From NCBI RefSeq assembly GCF_014208035.1, contig NZ_JACHMK010000001.1:1116001-1180000 (forward strand): a stretch of DNA of 64,000 bases, written 5' to 3'. The position numbers were made by a program, and so were the translations under genes. Of the stretch, positions 34,531-44,037 are shown piece by piece (the stretch's first letter is position 1; every line of letters begins with the position of its first letter). The notes under the pieces were generated by a model. It saw only the letters and a list, made by a program, of their open reading frames with translations. It ran no database searches and was not told the origin of the DNA. Source of the stretch: Schaalia hyovaginalis. GTDB taxonomy: Bacteria > Actinomycetota > Actinomycetes > Actinomycetales > Actinomycetaceae.

Positions 34531-35520
34531 GTGATGATTCCAAGCGCCCTCGACCGACCCGGCGATCTCATCGTCGCGGTCGTCGGGCAGACCGCGTCGG
34601 GCAAGTCGGACCTCTCGCTGGACTTGGCGCAGTCCTTGCCGGAACTGATGGGAGCCGCAGCGGCGGAGATCGTGTCCGCGGACGCGCTCCAGCTGTACAG
34701 GGGCATGGACATCGGCACGGCAAAGACGTCCGTGAGCGAACGGCGCGGCATCGCCCACCATCAGATCGACGTTCTGGATGTGACCGAAGAGGCTTCGGTG
34801 GCCCGCTATCAGATCGCGGCCCGAGCCGACGTGGAGGCGATTCACGGGCGCTCAGGGCTCGCCCTGGTCGTCGGCGGTTCGGGACTGTATCAAAGAGCGC
34901 TCCTGGACCGTCTGGAGTTCCCCGGGACGGATCCTGGCGTGCGGGCGGCCCTTGAGGCCGGGGCCGAAGGCCCCTTGGGGGCGCGCGGGCTGCACGCCAG
35001 GCTCGCCGCCCTCGATCCCGAGTCCGCCCGGCGCATCGACCCGCACAACGCGCGCCGGATCATCCGCGCGCTGGAGGTGATCGAGCTGACGGGGCGGCCG
35101 TACTCGTCGACCATGCCCGAACGGGTCTTCATCCGTCCCTGCGTGATGATCGCGATCCGCCACGAGCAGGCGATCCTCGACGAGCGGATCGGGAGGCGGA
35201 CGCGCGCCATGTTCGAGCAGGGCCTCGTCGAGGAGGTCCGGGGGCTGCTCGACGAGGGGCTGAAGGAAGGACGGACCGCCCGCCGCGCAACGGGATACTC
35301 CGAGGCGATCGGGGTGATCGAGGGCGCGCTGAGCGAGCAGGAGGCGATCGACGAGGTCGCAGCGGCCACCCGGCGGCTCGCCCGCAAACAGGCGAAGTGG
35401 CTGCGCCCGGATCCGCGCGTCCACTGGATCGATGCCGATTCCCCCGATGCCCTGGTCCGCAGGGCGGGTGAGATCGTCCAGAAGTCGGTCGAGGCGCACC
35501 TGGGGGAGGACGCCCGATAG
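34531..35520 (+). CDS. miaA: tRNA dimethylallyltransferase MiaA
   Basis: MiaA transfers a dimethylallyl group to A37 of tRNAs reading UNN codons; MiaB then methylthiolates it. The 329-aa protein has the P-loop VVGQTASGKSDLSLDLAQ (about 13-30), SADALQLYRGMDIGTAKT, and RRATGYSEAIGVIEG with RLARKQAKWLR near the end. It uses GTG at leaderless spacing from a -10. dapF starts 9 bases after its stop with its own -10. Confidence 0.95.
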   Translation: MMIPSALDRPGDLIVAVVGQTASGKSDLSLDLAQSLPELMGAAAAEIVSADALQLYRGMDIGTAKTSVSERRGIAHHQIDVLDVTEEASVARYQIAARADVEAIHGRSGLALVVGGSGLYQRALLDRLEFPGTDPGVRAALEAGAEGPLGARGLHARLAALDPESARRIDPHNARRIIRALEVIELTGRPYSSTMPERVFIRPCVMIAIRHEQAILDERIGRRTRAMFEQGLVEEVRGLLDEGLKEGRTARRATGYSEAIGVIEGALSEQEAIDEVAAATRRLARKQAKWLRPDPRVHWIDADSPDALVRRAGEIVQKSVEAHLGEDAR

Positions 35521-35523
35521 CCT
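35518..35523 (+). promoter_or_regulatory. -10 element for leaderless dapF mRNA
   Basis: TAGCCT overlapping the miaA stop codon, then 6 bases and the ATG at 35530. Confidence 0.55.
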
Positions 35524-35529
35524 GAGGGC

Positions 35530-36444
35530 ATGAACAAGGGGACTGGCGCGCATCTGCGGATGGCGAAGGCGCACGGGACGGGCAATTCCTTCCTCGTGTA
35601 CGTCGATGATGAGGACGAGATCGACCTCGCGCCCGAGGACGTGCGCCGCCTCTGCTCCCCCGCGTTCGGCATCGGCGCCGACGGCCTCATGAGGGCGGTG
35701 CGGCGCGAGGGCCGCTGGTTCATGGACTACCGGAACGCGGACGGGTCGCTCGCCGAGATGTGCGGGAACGGCATCCGCGTCTTCGTCGATCATCTCCGGC
35801 GGGAGGGCCTGTTCGACGGCGCTCGGATCAAGGTCGGGACGAGGGGCGGCGTCCGTCAGGTCCTAGTGGTGCCGAGGGCGGAGGGCGGCGTCGAATACAG
35901 GGTCGATATGGGGGCCGCCCGTTCGACGGCCCTCGAGGGGATCGATGTGAGGATTCCCGGCCTTGGCGGTGCGCATCGGGGGATCTTCATTGAGATGCCG
36001 AATCCTCACACGGTGATCGCCGTGGAATCGGAGGAGGAACTCGCCTCCCTCATCTTCCCGACGATGGACGCCGAGCGCGCCCCCTCGGCCCTCCGGCCGA
36101 GTCTGGATCCGCGTCCGGCCCGCGGCACGAACCTCGAAGCGGTCGTCGACCTCGGCGATGACGAAGACGAGGGCGTCATTTCGATGCGGGTCCTCGAACG
36201 AGGAGTCGGCGAGACCCTGTCGTGCGGAACGGGCTGCTGCGCGGCCGCGCTCGCGACTGCGATCCGCCGGGGCCCGGGTGCGCCGGACTCGTGGCGCGTC
36301 CGCATCCCCGGGGGAGAGGTGCGCGTCGACATCGAAGGCGTCCTCGAGTTCGGCGAGGACGGGCCGCGCGTGACCGGGGCTCCGGTGATCCTCACGGGTC
36401 CGGCGGAGCGCGTCGGCCTCGTCGACTGGGGGAAGGGGGCCTGA
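35530..36444 (+). CDS. dapF: Diaminopimelate epimerase
   Basis: DapF converts LL-DAP to meso-DAP for lysine and, in many species, peptidoglycan. The 304-aa protein has the two catalytic Cys: Cys78 in EMCGNGIRVF and the second in TLSCGTGCCAAALA, plus AHGTGNSFLVYVDD at the start. With dapA and dapB earlier in the window it gives three of the DAP-pathway genes. The next gene is convergent with only 10 bases between. Confidence 0.95.
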   Translation: MNKGTGAHLRMAKAHGTGNSFLVYVDDEDEIDLAPEDVRRLCSPAFGIGADGLMRAVRREGRWFMDYRNADGSLAEMCGNGIRVFVDHLRREGLFDGARIKVGTRGGVRQVLVVPRAEGGVEYRVDMGAARSTALEGIDVRIPGLGGAHRGIFIEMPNPHTVIAVESEEELASLIFPTMDAERAPSALRPSLDPRPARGTNLEAVVDLGDDEDEGVISMRVLERGVGETLSCGTGCCAAALATAIRRGPGAPDSWRVRIPGGEVRVDIEGVLEFGEDGPRVTGAPVILTGPAERVGLVDWGKGA

Positions 36445-36454
36445 AGGGCGGGCC

Positions 36455-37105
36455 TCAGGAGGCGATGCGGACCTCGATGATCCGGAAGCCCTTCTTCGAG
36501 GCGAATTTGACGGCGCGCAGCCCCTGCCCGTTGAGCCAGTCGATGAGGGAATCGGCTCCGAGGTTGCGCTGGACCACCAGGTGGGCCGCTCCGTCGGCGC
36601 TGAGACGGGGGAGCCAGGCGAGCAGCAGTCCGTGCAGCGCCTCCTTGCCGATGCGGATCGGCGGATTCGACCAGATCGCGTCGAAGCGCAGATCCTCGGA
36701 CTCAGCTTCCTCGAGCGCCTCTTCGGCGTCGAGGGCGCGCAGGTTCGGGCAGCCGTTGATGCTCGCGTTGCGCCGCGCGAGGTCGACGGCCCTCGAGTTG
36801 ACGTCGATCGCCCAGACCTCCGCCCCGGGGGCCTCCTTCGCCATCGCCAGTCCGATCGGCCCCCATCCGCAGCCGAGATCGAGGAAACGGCCCTGGGAGG
36901 GCAGGTCGGGGGCTTCGGACAGGAGCTGACGCGTTCCCAGATCGAGGTGCGTCGCTGAGAAGACCTTCGGGCTCACCCGGGCGACGAACTCCGCGCCGCG
37001 CGCCTCGAAGCGCAGGGTCCGCAGATCGGAGTCCGCGGCGGGCGCATGATCGGAGAAGTACTGTTCTTGCACATCCCCAAGGGTAGCGGCACTCGAGCCC
37101 GTCAT
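36455..37105 (-). CDS. Class I SAM methyltransferase, RsmC-like
   Basis: A 216-aa methyltransferase of the small-domain (MTS) RsmC/RlmG type that modifies rRNA guanine N2. Signatures: QYFSDHAPAADSDLRTLRFE, the SAM loop FLDLGCGWGPIGLAMA and catalytic IWSNPPIRIGKEALH. It is shorter than E. coli RsmC, lacking the N-terminal non-catalytic half, as is usual in actinobacteria. The ATG at 37105 has GGAAGGAG 9 bases upstream; the longer frame was rejected. Confidence 0.88.
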   Translation of the reverse strand: MTGSSAATLGDVQEQYFSDHAPAADSDLRTLRFEARGAEFVARVSPKVFSATHLDLGTRQLLSEAPDLPSQGRFLDLGCGWGPIGLAMAKEAPGAEVWAIDVNSRAVDLARRNASINGCPNLRALDAEEALEEAESEDLRFDAIWSNPPIRIGKEALHGLLLAWLPRLSADGAAHLVVQRNLGADSLIDWLNGQGLRAVKFASKKGFRIIEVRIAS

Positions 37106-37202
37106 GGCGTCGCGCTCCTTCCAGCAGACGGTGGGTGCGCAGGAGGACGGGGCGCGGGCGTGACACACTGGGGGGACCATCAAATCGGCTGAGAGGAACT
37201 CA

Positions 37203-38765
37203 ATGGGGGAGCCTGACACAGGGTCCGAGCGCCTGAGGGACGAGGCTGCGGCGGAGAGTCTCGTCGCACGGATCCTCGCCCGCCGCGGTACGGCACTAGA
37301 ATCCACGCAGGGCCTCGATCACTCCCGCGATGCGGGTGAGCTCGAAAGGGAGGCGCGCGCGGGTACGCGGCGCGTCCAAGCCGACCGCAAGGACCGGGAG
37401 GAGATCTTAGAGGTCGAGTACCGTCAGGTGCGTCTCGAAAAGGTCGTCCTGGTCGCCCTGAGGACCGATCAGAGCGAGGAGGAGGTCGACACCTCCCTGC
37501 GCGAGCTCGCCGCCCTCGCCGAGACGGCCGGCTCCCAGGTCCTGGACGCCCTCGTTCAGAAGAGGACCCACCCCGATCCGGCGACCTACCTCGGTTCGGG
37601 CAAGGCCAAGGAGCTCGCCGAGATCGTCCGCGCAGCCGGAGCGGACACGGTGATCGTGGATGAGGAGCTCGCGCCTTCTCAGCGTCGCGGGCTCGAGGAC
37701 GTGGTCGACGCCAAGGTCGTCGATCGCACCGCGCTGATCCTCGACATCTTCGCCCAGCACGCGAAGTCCCGCGAGGGCAAGGCACAGGTGGAACTCGCTC
37801 AGCTCGAGTACCTTCTGCCGCGCCTGCGGGGCTGGGGCGAGTCGATGTCGCGGCAGGCGGGCGGGCGCGTCGCCGCGGGCGCGGGCATCGGATCGAGGGG
37901 CCCGGGCGAGACGAAGATCGAACTCGATCGCCGCAGGATTCGGACGCGCATGGCGAAACTGCGCGAGGAGATCCGCAAGATGGAGCCCGCGCGCCGCACG
38001 CAGCGCCTGTCGAGGCGGAGGGGCCGGGTCCCTTCCGCGGCGATCGTCGGGTACACGAACGCGGGGAAGTCGACTCTGCTCAATCGCCTCACGGGCGCGG
38101 AGGTCCTCGTCGAGGACGCCCTGTTCGCGACCCTCGACCCGACGGTGAGGAGGGCGAAGACCTCGGACGGGCGCGCCTACACGCTGACGGACACCGTGGG
38201 CTTCGTCCGCAACCTGCCGACTCAGCTCGTGGAGGCGTTCCGCTCGACTCTGGAGGAGGCCGGAGAAGCGGACCTCCTCATCCACGTGGTCGACGCCGCG
38301 CACCCCGACCCGCTCGGGCAGGTCGCAGCGGTCCGCACCGTCCTGTCCGAGATCGAGGGGGCGCTCGAGATCCCCGAGATCATCGTGCTCAACAAGGCCG
38401 ATCTCGCTGAGCCCGAGCGCCTCGCCCTGCTGCGCACGCACTTGCCCGAATCGGTGGCCGTATCCGCGGCGGCCGGAACGGGGATCGAGGAACTCGCCTT
38501 CAGGATCGAGACGGCGCTCCCGCGCCCGCGCGTCGAGGTCGAGCTCGTCCTGCCCTATTCGCGCGGGGACCTGGTCCACCGCATCCACGAAGAGGGCGAA
38601 GTCGATTCGGAGGAATACGTCGATGCGGGGACCCGGGTGAGGGCCCGAGTCGATCAACGGCTCGCAGCGGACCTGGAGCCCTTCGTCGTCTCCTCCCCGG
38701 ACGAGGCCGCCTGCAAGACCCACGACCGGCCCCTTCGCGCCGGGCCGGACGGCGACGATGAGTGA
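37203..38765 (+). CDS. hflX: GTPase HflX
   Basis: HflX is a ribosome-associated GTPase that splits stalled 70S ribosomes. The 520-aa protein has an N-terminal HflX domain (THPDPATYLGSGKAKELAEI, then ARTRI-type linker with GPGETKIELDRRRIRTRM) and a GTPase domain with GYTNAGKST (about 283-291), DTVGF and NKAD. The start has GAGGAA upstream. The end overlaps the next gene by 8 bases. Confidence 0.95.
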   Translation: MGEPDTGSERLRDEAAAESLVARILARRGTALESTQGLDHSRDAGELEREARAGTRRVQADRKDREEILEVEYRQVRLEKVVLVALRTDQSEEEVDTSLRELAALAETAGSQVLDALVQKRTHPDPATYLGSGKAKELAEIVRAAGADTVIVDEELAPSQRRGLEDVVDAKVVDRTALILDIFAQHAKSREGKAQVELAQLEYLLPRLRGWGESMSRQAGGRVAAGAGIGSRGPGETKIELDRRRIRTRMAKLREEIRKMEPARRTQRLSRRRGRVPSAAIVGYTNAGKSTLLNRLTGAEVLVEDALFATLDPTVRRAKTSDGRAYTLTDTVGFVRNLPTQLVEAFRSTLEEAGEADLLIHVVDAAHPDPLGQVAAVRTVLSEIEGALEIPEIIVLNKADLAEPERLALLRTHLPESVAVSAAAGTGIEELAFRIETALPRPRVEVELVLPYSRGDLVHRIHEEGEVDSEEYVDAGTRVRARVDQRLAADLEPFVVSSPDEAACKTHDRPLRAGPDGDDE

Positions 38766-40713
38766 GGCCGCCGAGGAGGCGGCCGTACTGCTCGACCGCG
38801 TCATCGAGGCCATGGGCGGCGCCCGGCGCGAGGGGCAACGCACCATGGTCGAGGAGATCGCGACGGCGATCGAGGACGGCGCCCACCTCCTCGTCCAGGC
38901 GGGCACCGGCACGGGCAAGTCGATCGGCTACCTGGTGCCCCTGCTCGATCACTGCCGGCGCAGCGGGGAACGCGCTCTCGTCTCGACTGCGACCCTCGCC
39001 CTCCAGCGCCAGATCATCACGAAGGACGCCCCCGTGGTGATCGAGGCTATGGCGGGCCTGGCCGACTGGCGCCCGAGGATCGCGGTCTTCAAAGGCTGGT
39101 CGAATTACCTGTGCCTCAACCGCGTCCACGGCGGCTACCCGGGCGAGGGGACCCTCTTCGACGCGCTCGACGCGCTCGACGCTGCGCAGGCGAGGGGGCC
39201 GAGCGCTCTGGGCGAAGAGGTCGTGCGCCTGCGCGAGTGGGCGAAGACGACGGATACGGGGGACAGGGACGACCTCGTCCCCGGGGTCGCCGATCGTGCC
39301 TGGCGGCAGGTGAGCGTCTCCAAGCGGGAGTGCCTGGGGCGCGCGTGCCCCATGATCGAGGAGTGCTTCGCCCAAGCCGCACGCCTCGAGGCCGCGGAAG
39401 CGGATCTGGTCGTCACGAACCACTCGCTCTTCGGCATCCATTGCACGGGCGAGACCGACATCCTGCCCCAGTTCGGCCCCGTCATCATCGACGAGGCCCA
39501 TGAGCTGGCCGACCGGGTGAGGGACCAGTCGACCCTCGCGCTCTCCGCGGGCATGCTCGCGCGGATCGCCCGCACACTGCGCTCGCGGACGAAGATCGAG
39601 GCCGGGGACCTGGAGAGGGCCGCCGAGGAACTGGGAGCCGCGATCGCGCCCCTGCCCAAGGGGCTCGTCGAGGAGCGGCCCGGCCCGCTGGTCGACGTGA
39701 TGCTCCTCGTCGATGAGGCCCTCCGACGCGCAGCGAGCGCGGTTTCCGACTCCCGTGCGGACTCGGCGGATAAGACGCTCGCCCGCGCGGCGGTCGACGA
39801 GGCGCGGGCGTTCATCGATGCGTGGTCGAAGGATCCGGACTCGATGATCCTGTCGGTGTCGGCGCTCCAGGGGGCGGAGTCGGATCTCATTTCGATCAGC
39901 CCTTTGGACGTGGCCCCCGCCCTGGGCCTGCGCGGCTTCGGCGAGCGGGGGGCGATCCTCACGTCGGCGACCCTGTCCCTGGGCGGTTCCTTCGATGCCA
40001 TAGCCCGGGAATGCGGTTTCATGATGTCGTCCGCGGAGTTCAAGGGGATCGACGTGGGGACCCCCTTCGACCCCGCGTCGCAGGCGATCATGTACATCGC
40101 CCGGGACCTGCCCGATCCGGGGGCGCCCGGCCTCGGCGAGGAGGCCCGGGATCGTCTCGTCGAGCTCGCCGAGGCCTCCGGGGGCGGCCTCCTCGGCCTC
40201 TTCTCCTCGTGGAAGGCCGCGGAGGCAGGGGCCCAGGCCCTGCGAGAGCGCACGGGCCTGAAGGTCTACATGCAGGGCGATGAAACCCTGTCCGCCCTCG
40301 TGGATCGTTTCCGCGAGGAGGAGGACTCCTGCCTGGTCGGGACGCTGTCGCTGTGGCAGGGGGTCGACGTGATCGGGCCGTCCTGCCGCCTCGTGGTCAT
40401 CGATCGCATCCCCTTCCCGCATCGTGAGGATCCGGTTGCGAAAGCGCGCTCCATCGACGCAGGCAGGCGCGGGTTCTCCGGATTCCAGACGGTCTCGCTC
40501 ACGAGGGCGGCCCTCCTCATGGCCCAGGGGGCAGGCAGGCTCTTGAGGTCGGGCGGTGATCGCGGCGTCGTGGCCCTGCTCGATCGCAGGCTCCTGACGA
40601 AGTCCTACGGCGCGTTCATCCTCCGCTCCATGCCGAGGATGTGGCCGACGACGGATCGGGAGGTCGTCATGGGGGCGCTGTCGCGGCTGGCCGACGGGGC
40701 CGCCGGGAAGTGA
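38758..40713 (+). CDS. DinG/Rad3-like ATP-dependent DNA helicase
   Basis: A 651-aa superfamily-2 helicase of the XPD/DinG type. Walker A is AGTGTGKS (48-55) and the DEAH box is IIDEAHEL (about 244-251). Four Cys in the NYLCLNRV and ECLGRACPMIEECFAQA segments fit the Fe-S cluster of the family. The C-terminal half has SLWQGVDVIGPSCRLVVIDR and QGAGRLLRSGGDRGVVALLD. It starts inside the hflX end. The family resolves R-loops and G4 structures; the exact role here is unknown. Confidence 0.92.
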   Translation: MSEAAEEAAVLLDRVIEAMGGARREGQRTMVEEIATAIEDGAHLLVQAGTGTGKSIGYLVPLLDHCRRSGERALVSTATLALQRQIITKDAPVVIEAMAGLADWRPRIAVFKGWSNYLCLNRVHGGYPGEGTLFDALDALDAAQARGPSALGEEVVRLREWAKTTDTGDRDDLVPGVADRAWRQVSVSKRECLGRACPMIEECFAQAARLEAAEADLVVTNHSLFGIHCTGETDILPQFGPVIIDEAHELADRVRDQSTLALSAGMLARIARTLRSRTKIEAGDLERAAEELGAAIAPLPKGLVEERPGPLVDVMLLVDEALRRAASAVSDSRADSADKTLARAAVDEARAFIDAWSKDPDSMILSVSALQGAESDLISISPLDVAPALGLRGFGERGAILTSATLSLGGSFDAIARECGFMMSSAEFKGIDVGTPFDPASQAIMYIARDLPDPGAPGLGEEARDRLVELAEASGGGLLGLFSSWKAAEAGAQALRERTGLKVYMQGDETLSALVDRFREEEDSCLVGTLSLWQGVDVIGPSCRLVVIDRIPFPHREDPVAKARSIDAGRRGFSGFQTVSLTRAALLMAQGAGRLLRSGGDRGVVALLDRRLLTKSYGAFILRSMPRMWPTTDREVVMGALSRLADGAAGK

Positions 40714-40825
40714 TCGGCGATTCGCCGCCCGACGCGCTCCTGTCGGGGCGGTCGAACAGGCACAATAGGGGTGGGATCCAGCTCGCCGAAGGACGGGGGC
40801 ATTTCCCGAGGAAGGACGCGAAAGA

Positions 40826-41815
40826 ATGACCGCCCAAATGAAGAGCCTGTATCCGGCGAAGTCGGCAGGACGGCCCTCGAAGATCGCGATCGTCGGGGCG
40901 GGGGCGGTGGGCACTGCCGTCGCCTACGCCTGCGCGATGCGAGGCGATGCGCGCACCATCGTGCTTCAGGACATCAACAAGGCGAAGGTCGAGGCCGAGG
41001 CCCTCGATATCGCTCACGGCATTCAGTTCACCCCTTCCGGTTCGGTGGAGGGATCCGACGACGTGGAGATCGTGCGGGGCTCGGATCTCGTCATCGTGAC
41101 GGCCGGTGCGAAGCAGAAGCCCGGGCAGTCGCGCCTCGAACTCGCCGAATCGACGGTGGGTCTCATGAAGACGATCGTTCCCCGTCTCCAGGAGGTCGCG
41201 CCCGACGCGGTGTTCATGTTCATCACGAACCCGGTCGACGTCGTCACCTATGCGGCTCTGAAGATCACGGGGCTTGCGCGCAACCAGGTCTTCGGTTCGG
41301 GCACGGTGCTCGACACCTCCCGTCTGCGCTACCTCGTCTCGCAGTACACGGGCGTGGCCACTCAGAACATCCACGCCTACATCGCCGGTGAGCACGGGGA
41401 CTCCGAGGTCGCCCTGTGGTCCTCCGCTGAGATCGGCAACGTACCGCTCGAGCACTGGGGGCCGACCCTCGACGGCGGCCATTTCGATGCGGCGCTGCGC
41501 AAGTCGATCGCGCAGGACGTCGTGCAGTCGGCGTACAAGATCATCGACGGCAAGGGCGCGACGAACTACGCGATCGGTCTGGCCGCGGCGAACATCGCCG
41601 GGGCGGTGCTGCGCGATGAGAATCGGGTGCTCACGATCTCGACGCTCCTGGAGGACTGGGAAGGCATCTCCGATGTCTGCATGGCCGCCCCGACGATCGT
41701 GGGGCGTGTTGGCGCGGGCCGCGTCCTCAACCCGCCCCTGACGCTCAATGAGCGCGACGGCTTGACGGCTTCGGCGACCCGCCTGCGGCAGGTCGCTCGC
41801 GACTTGGGCTTCTGA
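40826..41815 (+). CDS. ldh: L-lactate dehydrogenase
   Basis: LDH reduces pyruvate to L-lactate, regenerating NAD+ in fermentation. The 329-aa protein has the nucleotide-binding motif IVGAGAVGTAVAYAC (about 22-36), the AGAKQKPGQSRLEL mobile loop and the active-site AYIAGEHGDSEVALWS with the catalytic His. AGGAAGGA lies upstream of the ATG. A strong bidirectional terminator follows. It fits a facultatively fermentative, host-associated lifestyle. Confidence 0.95.
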   Translation: MTAQMKSLYPAKSAGRPSKIAIVGAGAVGTAVAYACAMRGDARTIVLQDINKAKVEAEALDIAHGIQFTPSGSVEGSDDVEIVRGSDLVIVTAGAKQKPGQSRLELAESTVGLMKTIVPRLQEVAPDAVFMFITNPVDVVTYAALKITGLARNQVFGSGTVLDTSRLRYLVSQYTGVATQNIHAYIAGEHGDSEVALWSSAEIGNVPLEHWGPTLDGGHFDAALRKSIAQDVVQSAYKIIDGKGATNYAIGLAAANIAGAVLRDENRVLTISTLLEDWEGISDVCMAAPTIVGRVGAGRVLNPPLTLNERDGLTASATRLRQVARDLGF

Positions 41816-41830
41816 GTCCGAGAAAGCGCG

Positions 41831-41863
41831 GCGGGGGCGGCACCTTCACGGTGCCGCCCCCGC
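41831..41863. terminator. Bidirectional terminator between ldh and lexA
   Basis: A 14-bp perfect stem (41831-41844 with 41850-41863) and a 5-nt loop, between convergent genes. Confidence 0.75.
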
Positions 41864-41891
41864 TCGCGTGATGAGGGGCGGGCCTCGTCGT

Positions 41892-42593
41892 CTATGCGAG
41901 GGAGCGCAGGACGGTGACGACTCGGCCGAGAATCGTGGCGCAGTCGCCCTGGATGGGCGAGTAGTCCTCGTTGCAGGGCAGGAGCCAGACGTGGCCGTCC
42001 GTGAAGGAGAGGACCTTGACGGTCGCCTCGCCGTCGATCATCGCGGCGACGATCTGGCCCTCGGAGGCGTCGGGTTGAGAGCGGACGACGACGAAGTCGC
42101 CGTCGAGGATGCCGGCGTCGATCATGGAATCGCCGTGGACTTCGAGCATGAAGAGCGTGCCGTGGCCGGTGAGGCGGGTGGGGAGTGCGAAGACGTCCTC
42201 GACCTGCTGCTCCGCGGTGATGGGCGCGCCCGCGGCGATCCGCCCGACGAGGGGGACGGAGGTGGATTCCTCGTCGACGTGCGCCGCGGGCAATTCGATC
42301 GTCACGACGCGGGTTTCGGGGGTCGTTCCGGTCGGGGCCGGGGAGGGGTCCACCCCGAGCTCCTCGCGCGCCGCTCGGGAGAGCTCGAGCGCCCTGGGGA
42401 GGCCGGGGACCCGTTGGAGGTATCCGCAGCGCTCGAGGGCGTCGAGGTGGTGCTTCACCGTGGAGGGCGAGGCGAGGCCGACGCGCGTGGCGATCTCGCG
42501 GACGGAGGGCGGGAAGCCGTGGGCGCGCACTTCCTCGTGAACGACGAGGAGGATCTGACGCTGCCGCTCGGAGAGCTGATCCTTCGGTGCCAT
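41892..42593 (-). CDS. lexA: SOS repressor LexA
   Basis: LexA represses DNA-repair genes and cleaves itself when RecA filaments form. The 233-aa protein has an N-terminal winged helix (LSERQRQILLVVHEEVRAHG, then PPSVREIATRVGLASPSTVK), cleavage site Ala121-Gly122 (RIAAGAPI), and the Ser156 (HGDSM)/Lys193 (ATVKV) dyad. The start at 42593 has AGGAGG 4 bases upstream; longer frames read into the promoter. LexA boxes lie in the divergent intergenic region, so it is autoregulated. Confidence 0.97.
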   Translation of the reverse strand: MAPKDQLSERQRQILLVVHEEVRAHGFPPSVREIATRVGLASPSTVKHHLDALERCGYLQRVPGLPRALELSRAAREELGVDPSPAPTGTTPETRVVTIELPAAHVDEESTSVPLVGRIAAGAPITAEQQVEDVFALPTRLTGHGTLFMLEVHGDSMIDAGILDGDFVVVRSQPDASEGQIVAAMIDGEATVKVLSFTDGHVWLLPCNEDYSPIQGDCATILGRVVTVLRSLA

Positions 42594-42728
42594 GGGGCCT
42601 CCTGGTTCCTCGGGTGGACGCAGATGCACATGGCCCCTGTTCCACTTGTAGGGCCAGGGTATCCGAGCCCGGGCCGGAGATGAAACATCTGTTCGAGCAA
42701 GTCTCGACTTCATCCCCCTCACCTGATA

Positions 42729-42759
42729 TCGTACAGGTGTTCGACGAACATGTGTACGA
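42729..42759. promoter_or_regulatory. Two overlapping LexA boxes in the lexA/LysM divergent region
   Basis: TCGTACAGGTGTTCGA (42729-42744, one mismatch to consensus) and ACGAACATGTGTACGA (42744-42759, two mismatches) abut. They lie between the divergent lexA and LysM-protein genes, and a -10-like TACGAT (42755-42760) for the latter sits inside the second box. Confidence 0.75.
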
Positions 42760-42778
42760 TTCGACGAAGGAGAACCTC

Positions 42779-43252
42779 ATGAGCGCGATGGTATCGGCGG
42801 CCCGCACCGTATCCCCCGTCTTCGGCGATTCGCGCCCGGTATCGGGGCTCGGCTCGCATTCGGCCGAGGTGCGCTCCTTGGATTCGGCTCCTTCGGCCAG
42901 GCGCCGGCGCGAGGCCCTTCGCCGTGACGAGCCCTCCAGCCTCCGCCGCCCCGTCGTTCCCGCATCGCGCGGAGTCGGCGCGGGTGCGCGCCTCGTGCGC
43001 CTCCTCGCGGGGGCTCTCGCGACCCTCGCCCTCGGTGCGGCCGGTGCTGGCGCGGGTCTGATGCTCTCGCCGGGAACGTATTCGGGCCCGACCGCCGTGC
43101 ACGCGGTGAGCTCCGGGGAGTCCCTCTGGTCGATCGCTCAGGGCGTGAACACTGATCGCCCGCTCGAAGAGGTCGTCACCGATATCGAGGCCCTCAACGG
43201 CATCGAGGGCGGGCTCGTCGTGGGCGATCTCATCGAGGTCCCGATTCGTTAA
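42779..43252 (+). CDS. LysM-domain membrane-anchored protein
   Basis: A 157-aa protein: about 75 residues of Arg/Ser-rich cytoplasmic N-terminus, one transmembrane helix (LVRLLAGALATLALGAAGAG and on), and an external LysM module (VSSGESLWSIAQGVNTDRPL ... LVVGDLIEVPIR). The ATG at 42779 has AAGGAG upstream. In actinobacteria a gene of this type next to lexA often encodes an SOS-induced division inhibitor bound to peptidoglycan; the shared LexA boxes support that here. Confidence 0.85.
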   Translation: MSAMVSAARTVSPVFGDSRPVSGLGSHSAEVRSLDSAPSARRRREALRRDEPSSLRRPVVPASRGVGAGARLVRLLAGALATLALGAAGAGAGLMLSPGTYSGPTAVHAVSSGESLWSIAQGVNTDRPLEEVVTDIEALNGIEGGLVVGDLIEVPIR

Positions 43253-43335
43253 CTCTTCCGCTCGGGGGCTTGAGGCTCTCTTGGTCGAAGGGGCATTCGT
43301 GGGGTGCGTGTTTCCACTGGGGCGCGTGAAACGTG

Positions 43336-43341
43336 TAGCGT
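43336..43341 (+). promoter_or_regulatory. -10 element for leaderless nrdR mRNA
   Basis: TAGCGT, 6 bases before the GTG at 43348. Confidence 0.55.
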
Positions 43342-43347
43342 GAAGGG

Positions 43348-43869
43348 GTGCACTGCCCCTTCTGCCACAATCCGGATTCCCGGGTCGTCGACACGCGCAT
43401 CGCTGATGATGGCGCCTCGATTCGTCGTCGGCGTGAATGCACGGCGTGCAAGAAGCGCTTCACCACGCTCGAGACCTCGTCGTTCCAGGTCGTGAAGCGC
43501 TCGGGGGTCGTCGAGCCCTTCTCCCGCAACAAGGTGGTCGCAGGCGTGCTGCGGGCCTGTCAGGGGCGCCCGGTCACGGATGATCAGCTCGCCGTCCTCG
43601 CCCAGCAGGTTGAGGAGCAGCTGCGCTCGACGGGGGTGTCGAATGTGTCCTCCGAGGAGGTCGGCAAGGCGATCCTGCCCTTTCTCCGCGAGCTCGATGA
43701 GATCGCCTACCTCCGCTTCGCATCGGTGTACCGCGCCTTCAACTCGCTTGAGGACTTCGAGGCCGCGATCGCGACCCTCCGGGGCAGGGCGCAGGAGCAG
43801 GCCAAGCCGAAGCGGACGCGCTCCAAGAAGCGCGCACGGGAGGACGCCCCGACCCTGCTCGACGACTGA
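43348..43869 (+). CDS. nrdR: Ribonucleotide reductase regulator NrdR
   Basis: NrdR represses ribonucleotide reductase operons according to ATP/dATP. The 173-aa protein has the zinc ribbon [16 protein letters not shown] ... [11 protein letters not shown] and an ATP-cone domain ([20 protein letters not shown]). The C-terminal 25 residues are Lys/Arg-rich. GTG start at leaderless spacing from a -10. It stands beside lexA and the LysM gene as in many actinobacteria. Confidence 0.95.
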   Translation: MHCPFCHNPDSRVVDTRIADDGASIRRRRECTACKKRFTTLETSSFQVVKRSGVVEPFSRNKVVAGVLRACQGRPVTDDQLAVLAQQVEEQLRSTGVSNVSSEEVGKAILPFLRELDEIAYLRFASVYRAFNSLEDFEAAIATLRGRAQEQAKPKRTRSKKRAREDAPTLLDD

Positions 43870-44037
43870 GCCGCAGGGGCGCCCCGGATCAGTCCGTCCG
43901 CCCTGCGGATCCCTCGAAAGGCCTAGGGTTTTGCCCGAGCGGATGGGGCCGCTCGATGAGTCCGATCGGCCCGGAGGAGCCGTCCGCTCGCACTGCGGCG
44001 CGGGGCCGCGGAAGCCGCCCCCTCTTGCTCGCGGCCG

